DNA of 64,000 bases from Ilex aquifolium (GCA_951799425.1 OX637392.1:53903093-53967092); one strand, 5' to 3'; shown: positions 47,382-60,390, counted from the first letter of the stretch. A program made the numbers and translations. Notes: a model not told the origin generated them from the sequence alone.

Positions 47382-49110
47382 TTCTTAGTTGGATTGAGAG
47401 AGAGAGAGCATTGATGCTTAGTTGGATTGCAGGTGATGTATACAGCAAGATCTATTAACGCCACATCATTTTGTTGCTGTTTTTAATCCATGATTATGTT
47501 GAGTGTAACATTTTACTCTATCAAGATCACACGACATGGGCATAGAAAAGCCCAAGGGTTGTTGCTTGCCTGACCTAGATCTGATTTGTCCTGATGACCC
47601 AGTATTAGAGATGTTGATTTCTTTTAAGCCTTATGGACTATAATTAGGAGTCACACATCAACATGTGGATAAATTGTAAACATTTTTAGTATAAAATCTT
47701 TGTAATCTCTATATATATGCATTCAAAATTGAATCAATTTCGAGTGCACCCTTGTAAGTATGTCCAATTATGGGACACCCTTTAAATTTTTTGAAATAGC
47801 AAAGACATCGGCTAATCTATAATATAAAACAGGACCGACTTCAATAAATCCATCCAATGGTCTCAAATAAACTTATTCAACGGTCCTCCCAACATCTCTC
47901 TAAAAATCATTCACATTGTACCGTGTCTGCAGGTACGAGTTATCCCTAATTAATATATATGTTCTGATACACATATATTTAATCAAGCAACAATTACCAA
48001 CAAACTATCTATAAGAAAATTGTTATATATACTTATAATTTTGAGATCTAATATAGAGACTTAATTAGTTATAAATGTTGGATTAAAAATACTTCACAAT
48101 GAATTGATCCGTGAATCAATTATCCAAATTACATCACATAGCAATATCCATCATACCACTATAGCACATCTTCTACACCAGCAATCCATCAAATCTTTGA
48201 TCAGACAAACACTTATCTCTCTCAAATACACGAACCTACATTATCTCTCTCTCTCTCTCTCTTAAACCAACACATATTTCTTTGCAATGTAACTACTTAG
48301 TGTACACGAGAATTGCACGTAAATCATTTTGAATTGATTTTTCCTTTTAACTTTCATTTATCAACTTAAATCAAAGAATAAATTCACAGAGTCCACCGAT
48401 CAACAATATATATCATAAACTTCACACACGATTAGAAGACCAGGACAGGTTCTTAGTGGTGGAATAGTCCGGCCGCATTGTGGAACCTTATAACCATTAT
48501 CCGCGGATGTCACAGCCCTACCGCCCTTTGCTTTGGGCACACCGGACACAACGGGGGTTGCTCGTCCTACCTACCGTGGTCAAAACATGACCACCACACC
48601 TTGTAATATTGTAATTGTAAGAAGTTTTTGAGGCTTAAGATGAAGGAAAAACACTTTTGAAATACCTCACGTTTTGGAATGCGTTTAGTCAACTCTATAG
48701 CTACCATTGATGGAAGATATTGTGCACGTTCTCCTCCTCTGAGGTCCTTTGATACTAACAACTATTTTATGCTCAATGATTCTTTTAAATACATTAACCA
48801 CGTCACAAACTAATCATTTAGTTAAGTAAAATAATTAAATAATTGAGATATTCTAAAATCAGTTAAAAATGAAAAGAACATTTGTATATCTTTTATGCAA
48901 ACAAGTTAATAATTTTTTGAGAAATGTGACAATGAAGTGCTTGTTAACCACATATAAGGGTGGGGCCACTTCCCCTCCTAAGCTCTAAGTAACTTCCTCA
49001 TAAATATGGCAACTTTGTTAAACTTGATGCACTGTGCCCGTTTAATATTTTGAAAATTTTGTATAATGACCCTAATTTTAAAAATCTTTTCAATAATTCA
49101 GTTGCTTTCC
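47382..49110. other. Non-coding spacer upstream of the GLR fragment
   Basis: AT-rich with no credible gene. It holds a direct repeat of CTTAGTTGGATTG (about 47384 and 47417), a candidate mini-Helitron (47816-47949), a short (TC)n tract (about 48244-48262), and a GC-richer patch at 48460-48600 that may be an LTR or other transposon piece but was not identified. Confidence 0.5.
47816..47949 (+). mobile_element. Candidate 134-bp non-autonomous Helitron
   Basis: It starts TCTATAATATAAAA after an A and ends CTAA before a T, with no target duplication. A GTACC-GTGTCTGCA-GGTAC hairpin ends 10 nt before the CTAA. This matches the Helitron layout (5' TC, 3' hairpin then CTRR, insertion between A and T), but the stem is only 5 bp. 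Confidence 0.5.
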
Positions 49111-50142
49111 ACGTGTTCATCTATCCAAGTGATATGTCGTTAGTTCACGTTCGAGATTTAATGTCCCAACCATGAAGTTAAGATTAGTTACCACTTAGCT
49201 CTTTTAGACCATGCCAAAGTTGGGAGTCGTTGCAGTGGGGTATGCATTTTTTTCACCAATTCCTGGCTCTCTTGTGGATTTGCTTATCCACCTAACATTG
49301 CTTTGTTTGTTTTGCTTTTTGTTCCAAATCCTAATGGATTTCAAAGGTGCTAAAGTTACTGAATAGAATAACAAGCAAACATTTTAGTTAGATTAAGGGT
49401 AAGTGGATATGGAGGGCAATTTTCCTTATTAAAGATCACAAATATTTTTTTGGCAAGTCAACTTGTGAAAACACGTTGATTGAGCAAACTAATGGGTGAG
49501 GAACACAATTATATACAATTGACTCCATGTGTATTTACAGTAGTTGATCTTCAAAGTCAAAAAATTAAAAGAAAATATATTGGATGAAATCTTACTCATT
49601 AACCTTATCTTGCTAAGTGGAAAAAAATTGATTATTTACAAACTCAATCAAATAAATAATCCATTTTCCATCAAGATTTCTAAGGAGATGGAATAAAGGT
49701 CTAAATTGGAACAACTTAAAAGCAGGATGGCTAAATCGAGAAATTTTATTGGCTTGATTGAAACTTGGACTAAAATTTAGGGGTCAAATACGATTTTAAG
49801 TCGCTAAGATATGTTGTTTACGTCTGGGTAATATTTATATAAAACTTCTGGGTCACTAATGAGTGGCTCACTTGTTCTAATCACATAATCAACAAATCGG
49901 AAAAAAGAAACAAAAAGCAAAAGAAAAATGAAAAGAACAACGATAGATAGCCTTTGTATTATAGATAATGGGCAATACAACAAGGAGGGTAGCACCCATC
50001 TTGTGACATATCTAAGTAAATGGAGTAAGAAGGAAAAAAAAGTGAATGCGACTCAATTTTCATCATTCGTCACATCTAAAAAAATCAGACATATGTGTTA
50101 CTCCCAATAAGTCTTTCTATAACTCAAACATGAGACTCCAGG
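49111..50142. other. 3' flank of GLR-b, non-coding
   Basis: Similar to 9790-11020 downstream of GLR-a, with small indels. No ORF. Confidence 0.65.
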
Positions 50143-53100
50143 TCACAAAGGAACATACCTTTCTTCATCAAGATTGGTTATTTGAACTTCAAGCGACGTC
50201 AATGCTTGAGATTGCGTCGGAGTCTCTGAAGAACTTGTATTCTCCGCACTAGAAGAGTTGCATTCATTAACCCCTAATGCTTGAACAGTATTTGGAGTTG
50301 TACCTTGATGTTTTCTCACTATGATATGCAAATACTTTACTGACCCAACCAACTTGTACAACATAGTGCAATAAATCAAAGTAATATGTCCCATATCTAA
50401 CTGGCGAGCTGCAAATAGTAGATAACATATGGTGGAAGTGACTGCTGAGAAAAGATAGAGACCCCAAAAACTTTGCAAGCTCAAGCTATCAATCTTGTCA
50501 AGTTTTTGAGAGTTTAAACATTCAGGAGAAAGAGAAAACCACTGAGCTTCCAATTTTTCTAACCTACCATTCTCCGATAAGTACAGAATAGCTTGGGAGA
50601 AATCTTCAGCAATTTGAGAGCCTTTCGGAAATACCTGCATAATGATATTAATTTTTCTATCAGGCAAACAAATTCAAAACAAGAGTCATAAATGAACCGA
50701 CCTGTCCATGGATAGCTTTGTATTCAAACTTGCTCAAGTATGTTAATTTTTATAAATGAATTGAGCTCGGACAAAGTTTTAAATCTCGTTGAATAAACAA
50801 GCCAAGCCAGATCAATGACTTGTTAGGATTGTCTAGGCTGATGACCATATATAAAAAAAAAAAAAAGGTCTCATGTTCGGCATGTGTAGCATAAGGAAGT
50901 CTATGCTTGTGTTCAGCTTGTCTAGGCAAGTGTTCGACTTGTGAACATAAACATAAACAAGCCTAGGCTCGTGTTCGCCTTGGCTAGGCTCCTGAACATA
51001 TAGTATTATGCATATATCATATAGTAGATACTATATGCAAACAAACAAGTGAAGTTTGATTTTGAAAAAGAGTCTAGACTTAATTGCACAAGTCAAGCCC
51101 AAGTTTGGGAAAAATATGAGCCAAGCCTCAACAAAGTGTTTAACGCTCATCACGATCCCATGCCAAGCCTGAACTCCCTATGTGAACAAACAAGCTGGGC
51201 CCAAATGGTCATGAGCTTGGCTCGATTTAGTCCATTTGTAGTCCTATTCAAAATAGTATAAAGAGTTCCAGTAACTACTCACAAACCCAAAGCCTCCAAA
51301 TCTGTGAGCAACTCCATCTGCGGGTGGGGCAACAGTGTACCCCTTGCAAAACTGAGTCATAAAAGCCTTTGATTCAGGGAGTTCAAGAAATGCTGCAGTG
51401 ATATTGCCATTCTTGAATTCGGTAACGTAGTCGTTTTCGCTGCTGATGTCCTTGATGTTTTTGAGGTCAAAATTAAGCACATTTTGTAGATACTGTTTTA
51501 TAAACGAACCATTGCCGCAGCCTACTGGTGCATTGTTCTTCTTCAGCCACTCTATGTCTGTTATGTTCGGTTTGAGGCGTTGGACAGTGAGCATTGAGGA
51601 GAAGCTCGCAGTGTAGCTTGAGGATAAGACTAAGACAACGAAGAGCCATACCACCAGCACTACACGAGTGTAACGGTTTTGAACCCTTTCCCCTGTGATA
51701 TTGCGGCAAGTGTTTGAGTTATGGTCTGTTTGATAAAGCAATTTAATACATAAAACCAAGTACATTCAACACTTTTGGAGAATTATAGCAGATGTAACCA
51801 ATTTGGTTATTCTATCTTGAAGTGTACCGAGCATAGTAAATGGCAAGGGGAAGGAGGTTTTTAAGTTTCCTTCTTTGGATGCGTTCGAATAAAAAAGTAT
51901 TGACCAGGGATAAAATATAGAAATATATCAGTGGCACCACAAGATAGAGTTAGAATCTATCTGATTAATGAAATTCTATTTTTGACACACAAAACGGTGT
52001 CAAATTAATCACTGTCGAAGGTCTTCATCGATGAACATACCTCATCTTTATGTTCAAAGCACTTGCACCTCACGCGCTTCAATTTATTATGGAAACTGAA
52101 CGATAGACTAAGCTAGGTGTATATTACTACTAATTCATAACATTGAGGATGTAAATTGAGTTATTTAATGTTTGAGGGAGTAAATTGAAAATCGAAGCAT
52201 CTTTCGGAGTGAAAAGTTAGATTAACCCAATATTCTATACTCTTCTATGAATACGAGAAGAAAGCAATTATCTAGGATCTCGATTTATAATAGTATTATC
52301 TTTTGCCTAGTATCTTGAGCTATATTGCATATCCTCATTTTTTAATCAAGGGTTAATTAAAAAATACCCCCTTCAACTTTGGGTAGTTTGTTACTCACCT
52401 CTTCAGGTTTTAATTTCAAAAAATAATGCCCTTTAAATTCGAATATTTTTCAATTAACTTCAACTGTTAATTTTAGACCATAAAAAATGACATAAGTTAG
52501 ACATGTGAAATTTATGTGATATCTAATTTGTTGAAAAGATACAATTAACCTTGAAAAGAGTATGTGTGCGTGAGTGTTCGCATTTGTTGGTGTTGGGTGG
52601 AGGGGGAGGTGGAGACAAACATAATGTTGTGCAGTGTGTTAGCGTTGGGCTGAACATTATTTTTGTCTTGGTTTTTCCATTTCCTTATTTTTTTAGTAAA
52701 ATTGGTATATCAAGAAAAACACATGGAAAATAATGTGCAAGATAGAGAATTTAATGGTACTTTCATGTTCCAACTACTATTGTCAGTCAATTTAGTCTGT
52801 TTGAAACTTGAGGGGACAAATTGTACCATTTGAAACCATAGGGAACTGATTGTAATGAGAAATATAGTTCAGGGAGGCAAACTGTAACTAAACCTTTAAT
52901 CAATTAAACCATTTTTTACCGAATTTTTCGAACTACATTGGCATATGGTGCACTCATGCCGGTTGAGAGATTAAACTCAAGCTCAACCCATTATGAAACT
53001 CCTAAACCAACGTTAATCCACACTATTGACTTAAGTATTTTCATTGCTTAGATCTTTGAACTTGGGTTGAACTCAGGTGACATGTCACAAGTAGAATTTT

Positions 53101-56100
53101 ATGTTCGGGCTGGACTAAAATATAGTTACACTTGGGTTAATTCCCTTATATAAACTATGTTGGCTGAAATTTGGGTTAAAAGTGGATTAAGCTCGAATTT
53201 ACCAGCCCAAACAACATCCAAGATTGGTCTAATAGGTTTTGTTAGCCATGTTGGTACTAAGCTCATCAGAATGTTGCAATCTAGGAAAGACTATGGTACT
53301 GAAGGAGATACCATATTGAAATTTATAATTTTTCAAGTGCAAGTTATAAATTTTTGAGATGTAAGTTATAGCTGCAAAAGGCATATCATTCCCAAAATGT
53401 CATCGTTGATCATGAAAGTTGCAATTTTTAGAGGTCAAGTTATAACTCGCAAAAGAAAAGTTACAACTCATTGAAGTAATTCATGATCCATCATAGTATT
53501 TCATGATCAATCGTCAATTACTTGAATGAGTTGTAACTTCTCCTTTGCTAACTTGATTTTTAAAAACTTTCATCACTCATGAATTATATCAACTAGTTGT
53601 AACTTTTCCTTTAAAAATAGAAACTTTACCTTTAAAAATAGTAACCTTTAATAACGTAGAATTACCGCACAATCTGTAATTGTTGAAAAGGACACTTACT
53701 ATGTGCAAAGAACAGTGAGCTGGATGTGAACCAAAGTGAAGTCGCTAGTTGATTATGCCATGGGCCTGCAAACTCTGGATTCAATTGACGCTCCAAAAGC
53801 CAGATTATGAACACAGTGTAGAGCAACATGGCAGCGGTCACTGCCCACATTTCCATGGTGAAAGGCTTCAAGAAAATCCATGCCTTTCCATGCTCGGGCT
53901 TCACCGTTACTATCATTGACAAGCTTGATTCGGCGTATGGTTGCGTAAATTGCACATATTTTGATCGATTGGCCAGTATGGTTACGTCGCCAATCACAAT
54001 GTCGAATCTCTGAAATTGATTATAGTACACATTTCAAACATAAGATCTTTGTAAAAAACTGTTATGCAAAAAAGTCACAAAAGCAACCAACAAATTAAAG
54101 TAGTAAAACACATAATACGAGAAATTAGGTGGTTCGAAGATGAAGTTTGTAGTCGAATATGAAGTTTCCAAATGGTTCTATGAAGCGAAGATAAGAGAAC
54201 AACAAGTGATTCCTTGGATTCTAACTGAATTAGATCACTTCCAGATTCTTACGAGATGAATCTAGGTTAGAAACGGGGCCCAAAAATTTTTAATTAGAAT
54301 TAGTCATGTTTTTATATTGAAGCGCACAAGGCATCCATAACACAGGTACTTACAAACTTGGGTAGGGGTGGGGTGGGGGTGGTGTAGGTGGGTGTGGTAG
54401 GATACTAGGGTAGGTGGGGTAAGGAAGGATAGGAAAACACATGCATCGCACATATTTACCATTAATACATATATAACAATCTAATTAAGCATAAAGTGCT
54501 ACGGACACCTTCCATCTCCATTTGTTTAGTTTTCGTATTTTTGAGTTAGTAAATTAGAAAACAAATTTTCTTCCAATCAACAACAAACACCTAGACAATT
54601 CAAATATATCACGCCAACTATATGTTATTATGTAATCCTTTTTCAAAATTCAACCAACTAGGATTTTAACAATATCATAATGGGAGTGGGATTGAGGACA
54701 GAGGTTGGGATGTGATAAATGCAAATTTTGTGCATTGCATGAGTCATGATTGTTATTTCACTAATATGTTTTAGTTATGCATACGATAATTAATGATACA
54801 TAGGAAGACTACAAGGGATGATGTTAAGCATAGAGTTATTACGTACCTTGTTAGCCACATTATAAACTAGGTCATTGTAGGTGCCATTGTATGGTACAAA
54901 TTCATGAGGTAGGGGATGCTCCAAAATATTCAGCACCTCATAGAAGACATCAATGCAGAAACCAGAAGGTTTCCATTTATTCAAACTTGAATTCCAATCC
55001 ACCTTCACAAATTTATGGAAAGTAGCTTCTCCAGGAACTCCAATCTTCAAAGGCGTGTCATTACTACGCATGGACCGACGTCGTGGATCTCCTTTTAGGT
55101 CCCCGGACCAACTCACCAAACCGGCCAATGCGTCCATGGAATCACCCTGCATTTTCTGATCACTTTCTCCATTAACAAGGCTCTCTGAAAAGCCTATTGC
55201 TGATGACCAAAAGCCGAGCTCTTTGTATCTTTTTCCGACGACGTTTACAATTCTGAATAGAGAGGATCCAACTAACTCTCCTCCATGAAAACTAATATCA
55301 CCACTTAAACCAATGTAGTTGCTTGATAAAATACTTTTCAGCAGTGTAGTGGAACCATTACTACTACTACCTGATGCAGACCAAGCATTAATTGGGAGAG
55401 AATAAGAAAATTGAGAAGAAATTGAAAAAATTATGAAGAATTTAAAGAAGAGTAAGTGAATTGAGAAGAACCAATATTAATGTTATCCCCTACTCCAAAA
55501 TCCAGAAATCCAATATTCAAAATATAACTCTACTCCAAAATAAGTGAAAAATTAGAATTTAGGAAATAAAATAAAATAAATCCGAAATAATAAAGAAATA
55601 TCAAAATAAATTTCTCAATGGGAAAATTATAATTAGACCCCCTAAACTACGCCCCTCATTTCACATTGTCCTTAAACTATCCAATGTCTCGTATTACACC
55701 TTAAAATAATTATTTGATTTTCATACTCCTTTAATAGTTAACTTTCTATCCAAATTTTCATAGCAAATCAGAGTAAAAGTGGAATTCCACAATGTTAGAT
55801 ATAGTATTTTTCTCTTTAATTTGGAGGAATGTCATTTTTGTTCTGATTTATCATGAAAAAAATGAACAAAGTTATGATTGGGCGAATGTAAACATAAGCA
55901 ATATCTTAAGAGGTAATGTTAAAAAGCGTAAAGTTTAGAGGTAATGTGCAACAGGGGGCATAGAAGGGGTCTATGTGTAATTTTCTCTTCCCATTTTTAA
56001 ACTCTAAATTTCAATTTCAATTCTCAGCCAACTACCTGTTCGGTTTATGGCATTTGCAATGGTAGTAATGCTATCATATGCTCGTAGGGCATGAATTCCC

Positions 56101-59057
56101 ATCTCGGAGTTTTCTTCCTCAGGGTAATCTGATTGAAAAACTCGCCGAAACTGTTGCCTGAAGTCCAGAAATGACCTACTGTCTTCAACAAAATATGTCT
56201 TGATTCCTAGAGCACCTTCCATGGAGGATATAACAGAAGTATTAACAGAATCCAAGAGGCTCCCAAACGGGTCTGTAATTATCCATGTTGAATCTCTCCC
56301 AATAAGCCTCATTTGCTTTGCTTGTCTAAACAAATGAGCAGCCATTGATGAAGATAATTGAAGAACAATAAAAACCCTGGATTGTTTACTCAATAGCTCA
56401 GCTACATTTTCACTAACAAAGCCTTTTGGATCCGATAGAGAGGAAAATGGTGGAAGAACCAGACGATATTCAATTTCTACGCCATGATCTTGGAGTGAAT
56501 CAGATAATGCAGCAAACATTCCGGAATCGGTTCCATAGTAGTCAGCCTCATAGATTGCTATGACTTTTCGCCAGTTGAATGAGCAAACAATCTCCGTGAT
56601 GCATCTAATTTGTTCAATAACATTGGTAGCCATTTGCACCAAGAAAGGCCACCGAGGCGGTGTTAGTGGTTGTGGGAGGATGACTGATGCAAAGGAGACA
56701 ATGGGTACCTGAGCTCGGTTTCCGACGTCAGCGACTAATGCTGCTTCCTCCCATGTCTCCATGCCTATGATGGCTTGCACATTATTCTCCTTAATAAGTT
56801 CTTCAGCTGTTTTAAAAGAAAAGGGTCAAAGGCTAGGTAATCCAAATAATTCTACCATTAGTTTCTTTCCTATCAGCACTTACACCATTAAAAAGAACAT
56901 CAATAACAAATTTCTTAATGTTAGAAGATTTCGTAGTAGTACATCAATAACAAATTTGCCCGAAAGATCACCAACTTTCGGATTGCTTAATTTTATACTT
57001 TGACTCCTTCAACTATGAATCCAGTCTCGCTTTATCCCCTCAGCTCCAAGTTTTCACCATTGCCCTCTCAAATGCTTGTATTAGTTTCATAGTATCCCAA
57101 AGTTAAACACCCAACATGTTTTGGACGGCAATTGTTCCAATATGTAGTAAATTGCATGTTTTCAATGTCTACAATTAGGGTAGCATGAAACCAATAACAA
57201 TAGTTGGATGTTCAATGTGAAAAATGTCAGGGTTGAGAAACCAAATAACCATAAGTAAATATGAAATATGTGAAAAGTGACACTTGAGGGGAGAATATAA
57301 GATAGATAACATAGTTGAGACGGTCAAAATATAATGGGTAAATTACACTTACATTCTTTGAACTCTCACCATTTTTTTACTTTTTCCCTCAACTATCAAA
57401 TTTTTCATATTACACCCTCAACTAACACTTTCACATTGCCCCAATCGCAAACATCTGTTATCTTTTTTGGACAGAAATCGTTGACGTGTCGGAATAAAGT
57501 GAAAAAAATTACATAGTTTAGGGGGTTAAATAAAATAACTTTCCGTTAAATATATAACGGACATTAATAAGTGGGGCAATGTGAAACTAATGACATAATT
57601 TAGAGTACAATGTGAGAAATATGGTAGTTGAGGGGGCAAAGTGAACAAAAGGTGATAGTTCAAGGACTATAAGTGTAATTTATCCATATATAATTTATCC
57701 TACGCTTCCATTTTCTTCTACAGCTGAATGATAAGAAGTTACTGTTGAAAACTTGAAGGATATGTCAAAGTCCCCACCCAGCTGGAGTTGGAATCTCAAA
57801 CTTGGCCTTCTTAGCTTAGTAGTTCTTGATTGTCCCTTTGACATTTTGTTATTCAATATAATTTAATAATTCTTAAATCACCGTCTTCCATCATCACCAT
57901 TGTTGTCTACCATCACTACCACCGTTCACCTCATTACAATCGGTGCTTAAATTTATTTATCTCTCATCTATCTTTGTGATTTGATTTTGAGTGTGAATAC
58001 AAATATGTTAATCATTTTTTTTATTACTCCGTACTTTCAGACACAGAAAATAACTAGTAATTAAATAAAATATATTAATAGAAGCTTATCCAAACCGGTA
58101 GGGCACACCTCATCCTATTTACCCCATGTGCAAGTAATGCTGCTGGAAGTTTATTTTCACTTCTGGGAGCTGCACTAATTGCCACCCAGCCAAAAGCTGA
58201 TAATGAACAGACATATGAAATATGAATAGTGTATCAGTGTGAGAAAGAGAGAGAGGAGCATGGCTGTCGTGTGGTCATTGGTGTATCTACAGAGGCCAAC
58301 GAGGCTGCTTGTAGGTTTTTTGCATGTCATTTCCAAATCACACCAATAACTCATTCTCAGGCGTGGCTTAAGCCAATTGGGGGTCTAAAGAGAAAAAACT
58401 AAATGAGGCCTTTTTTTATTTTTAATAATATTAATTTTTTTTTAAAAATAATTTATTTTTAATTTATTATATGAGAGAAAGAGAGTTTAATTTTAATTTT
58501 TTTTTTAATGTTTTCTACTAATTTTTACACAGAGAGAGAAAGGGTAAATATGAGTTGACTTTTGAATAATTTTTATTTTTTTAACTTATGATTCTTAGAT
58601 TTCTAATTTTATGAATTGAATCATGGATCCAAATTATTACAATAAAAATGTTGATTTGTACTTAATATTTTGGGGCTTTTTTTTAGGGTTTAAAATTTAA
58701 AGGATTTAATTTTTTTATGGGTTAGTAATATACCTCAAAATTTGGGGCCTTCTAAAAATTTGGAACCTAAAACTCATGCTTTTTTTTTTAATGATGTTGA
58801 GTCGGCCCTGCTCATTCTTGTTCTGTGACCTCAACACTGCAATTACTCCACTCCGAAAAGAATAGTTATCATAATAATGATAAAAATATTCATAATAATT
58901 GTAAATTTATCCACAATAGTGATAAAATTATTCACAAAAATAATAATTTTTTTATACTGAAGAAAAATAATAAAAATAATTAACATTGATAAAAAGACTT
59001 ACAAATATGATAAATCATCACAAAAGTGATAAATCAACCAACCATATAGTGTACATG

Positions 59058-59105
<48 letters not shown>

Positions 59106-59434
59106 TGTTAGAAAACACAAGAATCAGGAAAAGCCAATTAGGATAAATCACCTGCATAAGCAGCTTGGAGGGGAATTCCACCAGGGTTGCGAAAATGAAG
59201 AGATACTCTGTGGTCCATAGAGGAGCTGTTGAAGTTTTGAGCAGCTACTTTTATGGCTGCGTTCACTTCTTTTCCGATACGAGTATTATCGTCGATGATT
59301 GCTCCGATGCTGGTGGTTTCGATCTGTGCAGATGCGAAGATTCCGTCGTAAATGAGAAGAAAAGAAATGAGTGCAGTTGGGAACAAAATAGTTGGTTTAG
59401 AAGCTGTATACACAGACGTGAGTGGGAAAGCCAT
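50143..59434 (-). CDS. Glutamate receptor-like channel GLR-b, complete, six exons
   Basis: Exons on the minus strand: 59434-59152, 56806-56036, 55370-54847, 54009-53700, 51692-51283 and 50634-50143, all GT-AG. The sum is 2,790 nt, or 929 aa plus TGA. Intron phases equal those of GLR-a, and the last exons end with related TNxxEER tails. Domains: signal peptide (about 1-35), amino-terminal ligand-binding domain, S1 (KIGVPGEATF), M1 (MWAVTAAMLLYTVFIIWLLE), pore loop (QLATSLWFTSSSLFFAH), M3 with SYTASFSS, S2, and M4 (FWGLYLFSAVTSTICYLL). The S1 agonist arginine (ANRSKY) is present. It differs from GLR-a at the pore (TSSS for TFTS) and in SYTAS for SYTAN. Exon 2 is 15 bp longer. Introns 1 and 4 have grown by insertions to about 2.3 and 2.0 kb. 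It is predicted to be a functional plant GLR channel subunit. Confidence 0.9.
51945..52262. repeat. Fragment of the 3.3-kb repeat inside GLR-b intron 4
   Basis: About 320 bp similar to the last ~330 bp of each array unit (for example 41840-42165), in the same orientation. It ends at GAATACGAG, the same place where the units give way to C/A tract 1. Absent from GLR-a intron 4. Confidence 0.8.
52350..52894. mobile_element. MULE-like MITE in GLR-b intron 4 (545 bp)
   Basis: It is flanked by a perfect 9-bp duplicate TTTAATCAA (52341-52349 and 52895-52903). The ends GGGTTAATTAAAAAATACC and, in reverse complement, GGTTTAGTTACAGTTTGCC are degenerate terminal inverted repeats. A 9-bp duplicate fits Mutator-like elements. 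Confidence 0.8.
53395..53600. repeat. Fold-back repeat in GLR-b intron 4
   Basis: Core arms 53458-53481 and 53516-53539 (AAGTTACAACTCATT and its complement) pair at 23 of 24 positions around a 34-nt loop. Weaker complementarity continues outward on both sides, including AAGTTATAACTCGCAAAAG against its partner. Could form a long hairpin in the pre-mRNA. Confidence 0.85.
54010..54846 (-). other. Intron 3 of GLR-b
   Basis: 837 bp, similar to GLR-a intron 3 through most of its length, including a G-rich patch near 54360-54420. No ORF. Confidence 0.6.
55623..55983. mobile_element. MITE in GLR-b intron 2 (361 bp)
   Basis: Left end AAATTATAATTAGACCCC, right end (reverse complement) AAATTACACATAGACCCC. 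Shared by position with GLR-a and the GLR fragment. Confidence 0.6.
57336..57685. mobile_element. MULE-like MITE in GLR-b intron 1 (350 bp)
   Basis: The ends GGGTAAATTACACTTACA and, in reverse complement, GGATAAATTACACTTATA continue into CTTTGAACT and CCTTGAACT. Flanks AAATATAAT and ATATATAAT match at 8 of 9 bases, a 9-bp target duplicate. Absent from GLR-a. Confidence 0.75.
57860..59020. other. ~1.1-kb AT-rich segment specific to GLR-b intron 1
   Basis: It has no counterpart in GLR-a intron 1. Long T/A tracts (58400-58800) lie between GGCTTAAGCC near 58368 and GAGTCGGCCCTG near 58800. Probably one or more decayed transposons; ends not resolved. Confidence 0.45.
59062..59102. repeat. (GT)n microsatellite in GLR-b intron 1
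   Basis: About 20 GT units, 50 bp inside the intron from the exon 1 donor. GLR-a has only TGTGTGT at the matching place. Confidence 0.95.
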
Positions 59435-59504
59435 TCTGGTTATAGCCTGGTAGTTGTTAGACTTAATGCATAGAGCTTAGAACTTGATTTATGAGAATGT
59501 GAAT

Positions 59505-59630
59505 AGCATATGTACACATGGCAGTGCATGAATTTGCTTGGAAATTGCAAGGAGAAATGTCAAGTAATTGATCTGGTCATGTACACAAGGTATTGTATTA
59601 ATAGGCCTAGCTCTAGATACGAGAATTAGC
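59505..59630 (-). promoter_or_regulatory. Conserved upstream block of GLR-b
   Basis: Closely similar to 18105-18200 upstream of GLR-a. No convincing TATA box close to the ATG. Confidence 0.4.
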
Positions 59631-59933
59631 AGGTTTTGGTATATTTTAGCGGGTCATGGATAACGGATAAACTCATTAAACATGTGAATAAAAGGTTCGA
59701 TACAAACACAAATGAATACTGTACGGACTCACTAATCACGTATTATACAGTTCCCAAACCCGAAACGACACAATATTATAAATAAGTAATGTACGAATTG
59801 AGTAAATTTTAACACAATACTAAGCGGTTTTCATGTGAACCATAAGTATTAGAAGACATGAGGCTTCCACGTGGTCAATACAAACTGGTTGGCTGAGCTT
59901 GTGTGGCAATCCTTTTGTAACTGTGGAAATTTA

Positions 59934-60339
59934 GGGCGTGTTTGGTTTGTGTTTCGAAAACTGTTTTTTGTTCTCAAAATTTCAAAAACACCCAAAACCT
60001 GTTTGTTTAGCTTTTTTGTTCTCCAAATTTTAGAAAATTTTGAGAATTGAGTCAAAGAAACAGAAAACAAGTCTAGCTTGTTTTCGGAGTATTCTTTGAA
60101 AATTTTGAAAACAAGGAGAACAATTTTGGACTTTAATGAGGTCTGCCCTTCGAGTCTCCTTTGGAGCAAATTTCTTCATTCTTTTTTTTTTTTTTTACTT
60201 CTTCCTCTCTCTCATAATATAATATATATATATAATATATTATATTATATAATATTCTATTATATTATATATTATATTATATAATATTATAATATAATAT
60301 ATAAATATTATATTATATAATATTATTAAAATTCGTATA

Positions 60340-60390
<51 letters not shown>

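Noticed and set aside
48460-48600. GC-richer patch considered as part of an LTR
   Set aside because: No TG...CA ends, primer site or second copy in the window.
58380-58830. Possible transposon between GGCTTAAGCC and GAGTCGGCCCTG in GLR-b intron 1
   Set aside because: No terminal inverted repeats or target duplicates could be confirmed, so it is noted only as an AT-rich segment.
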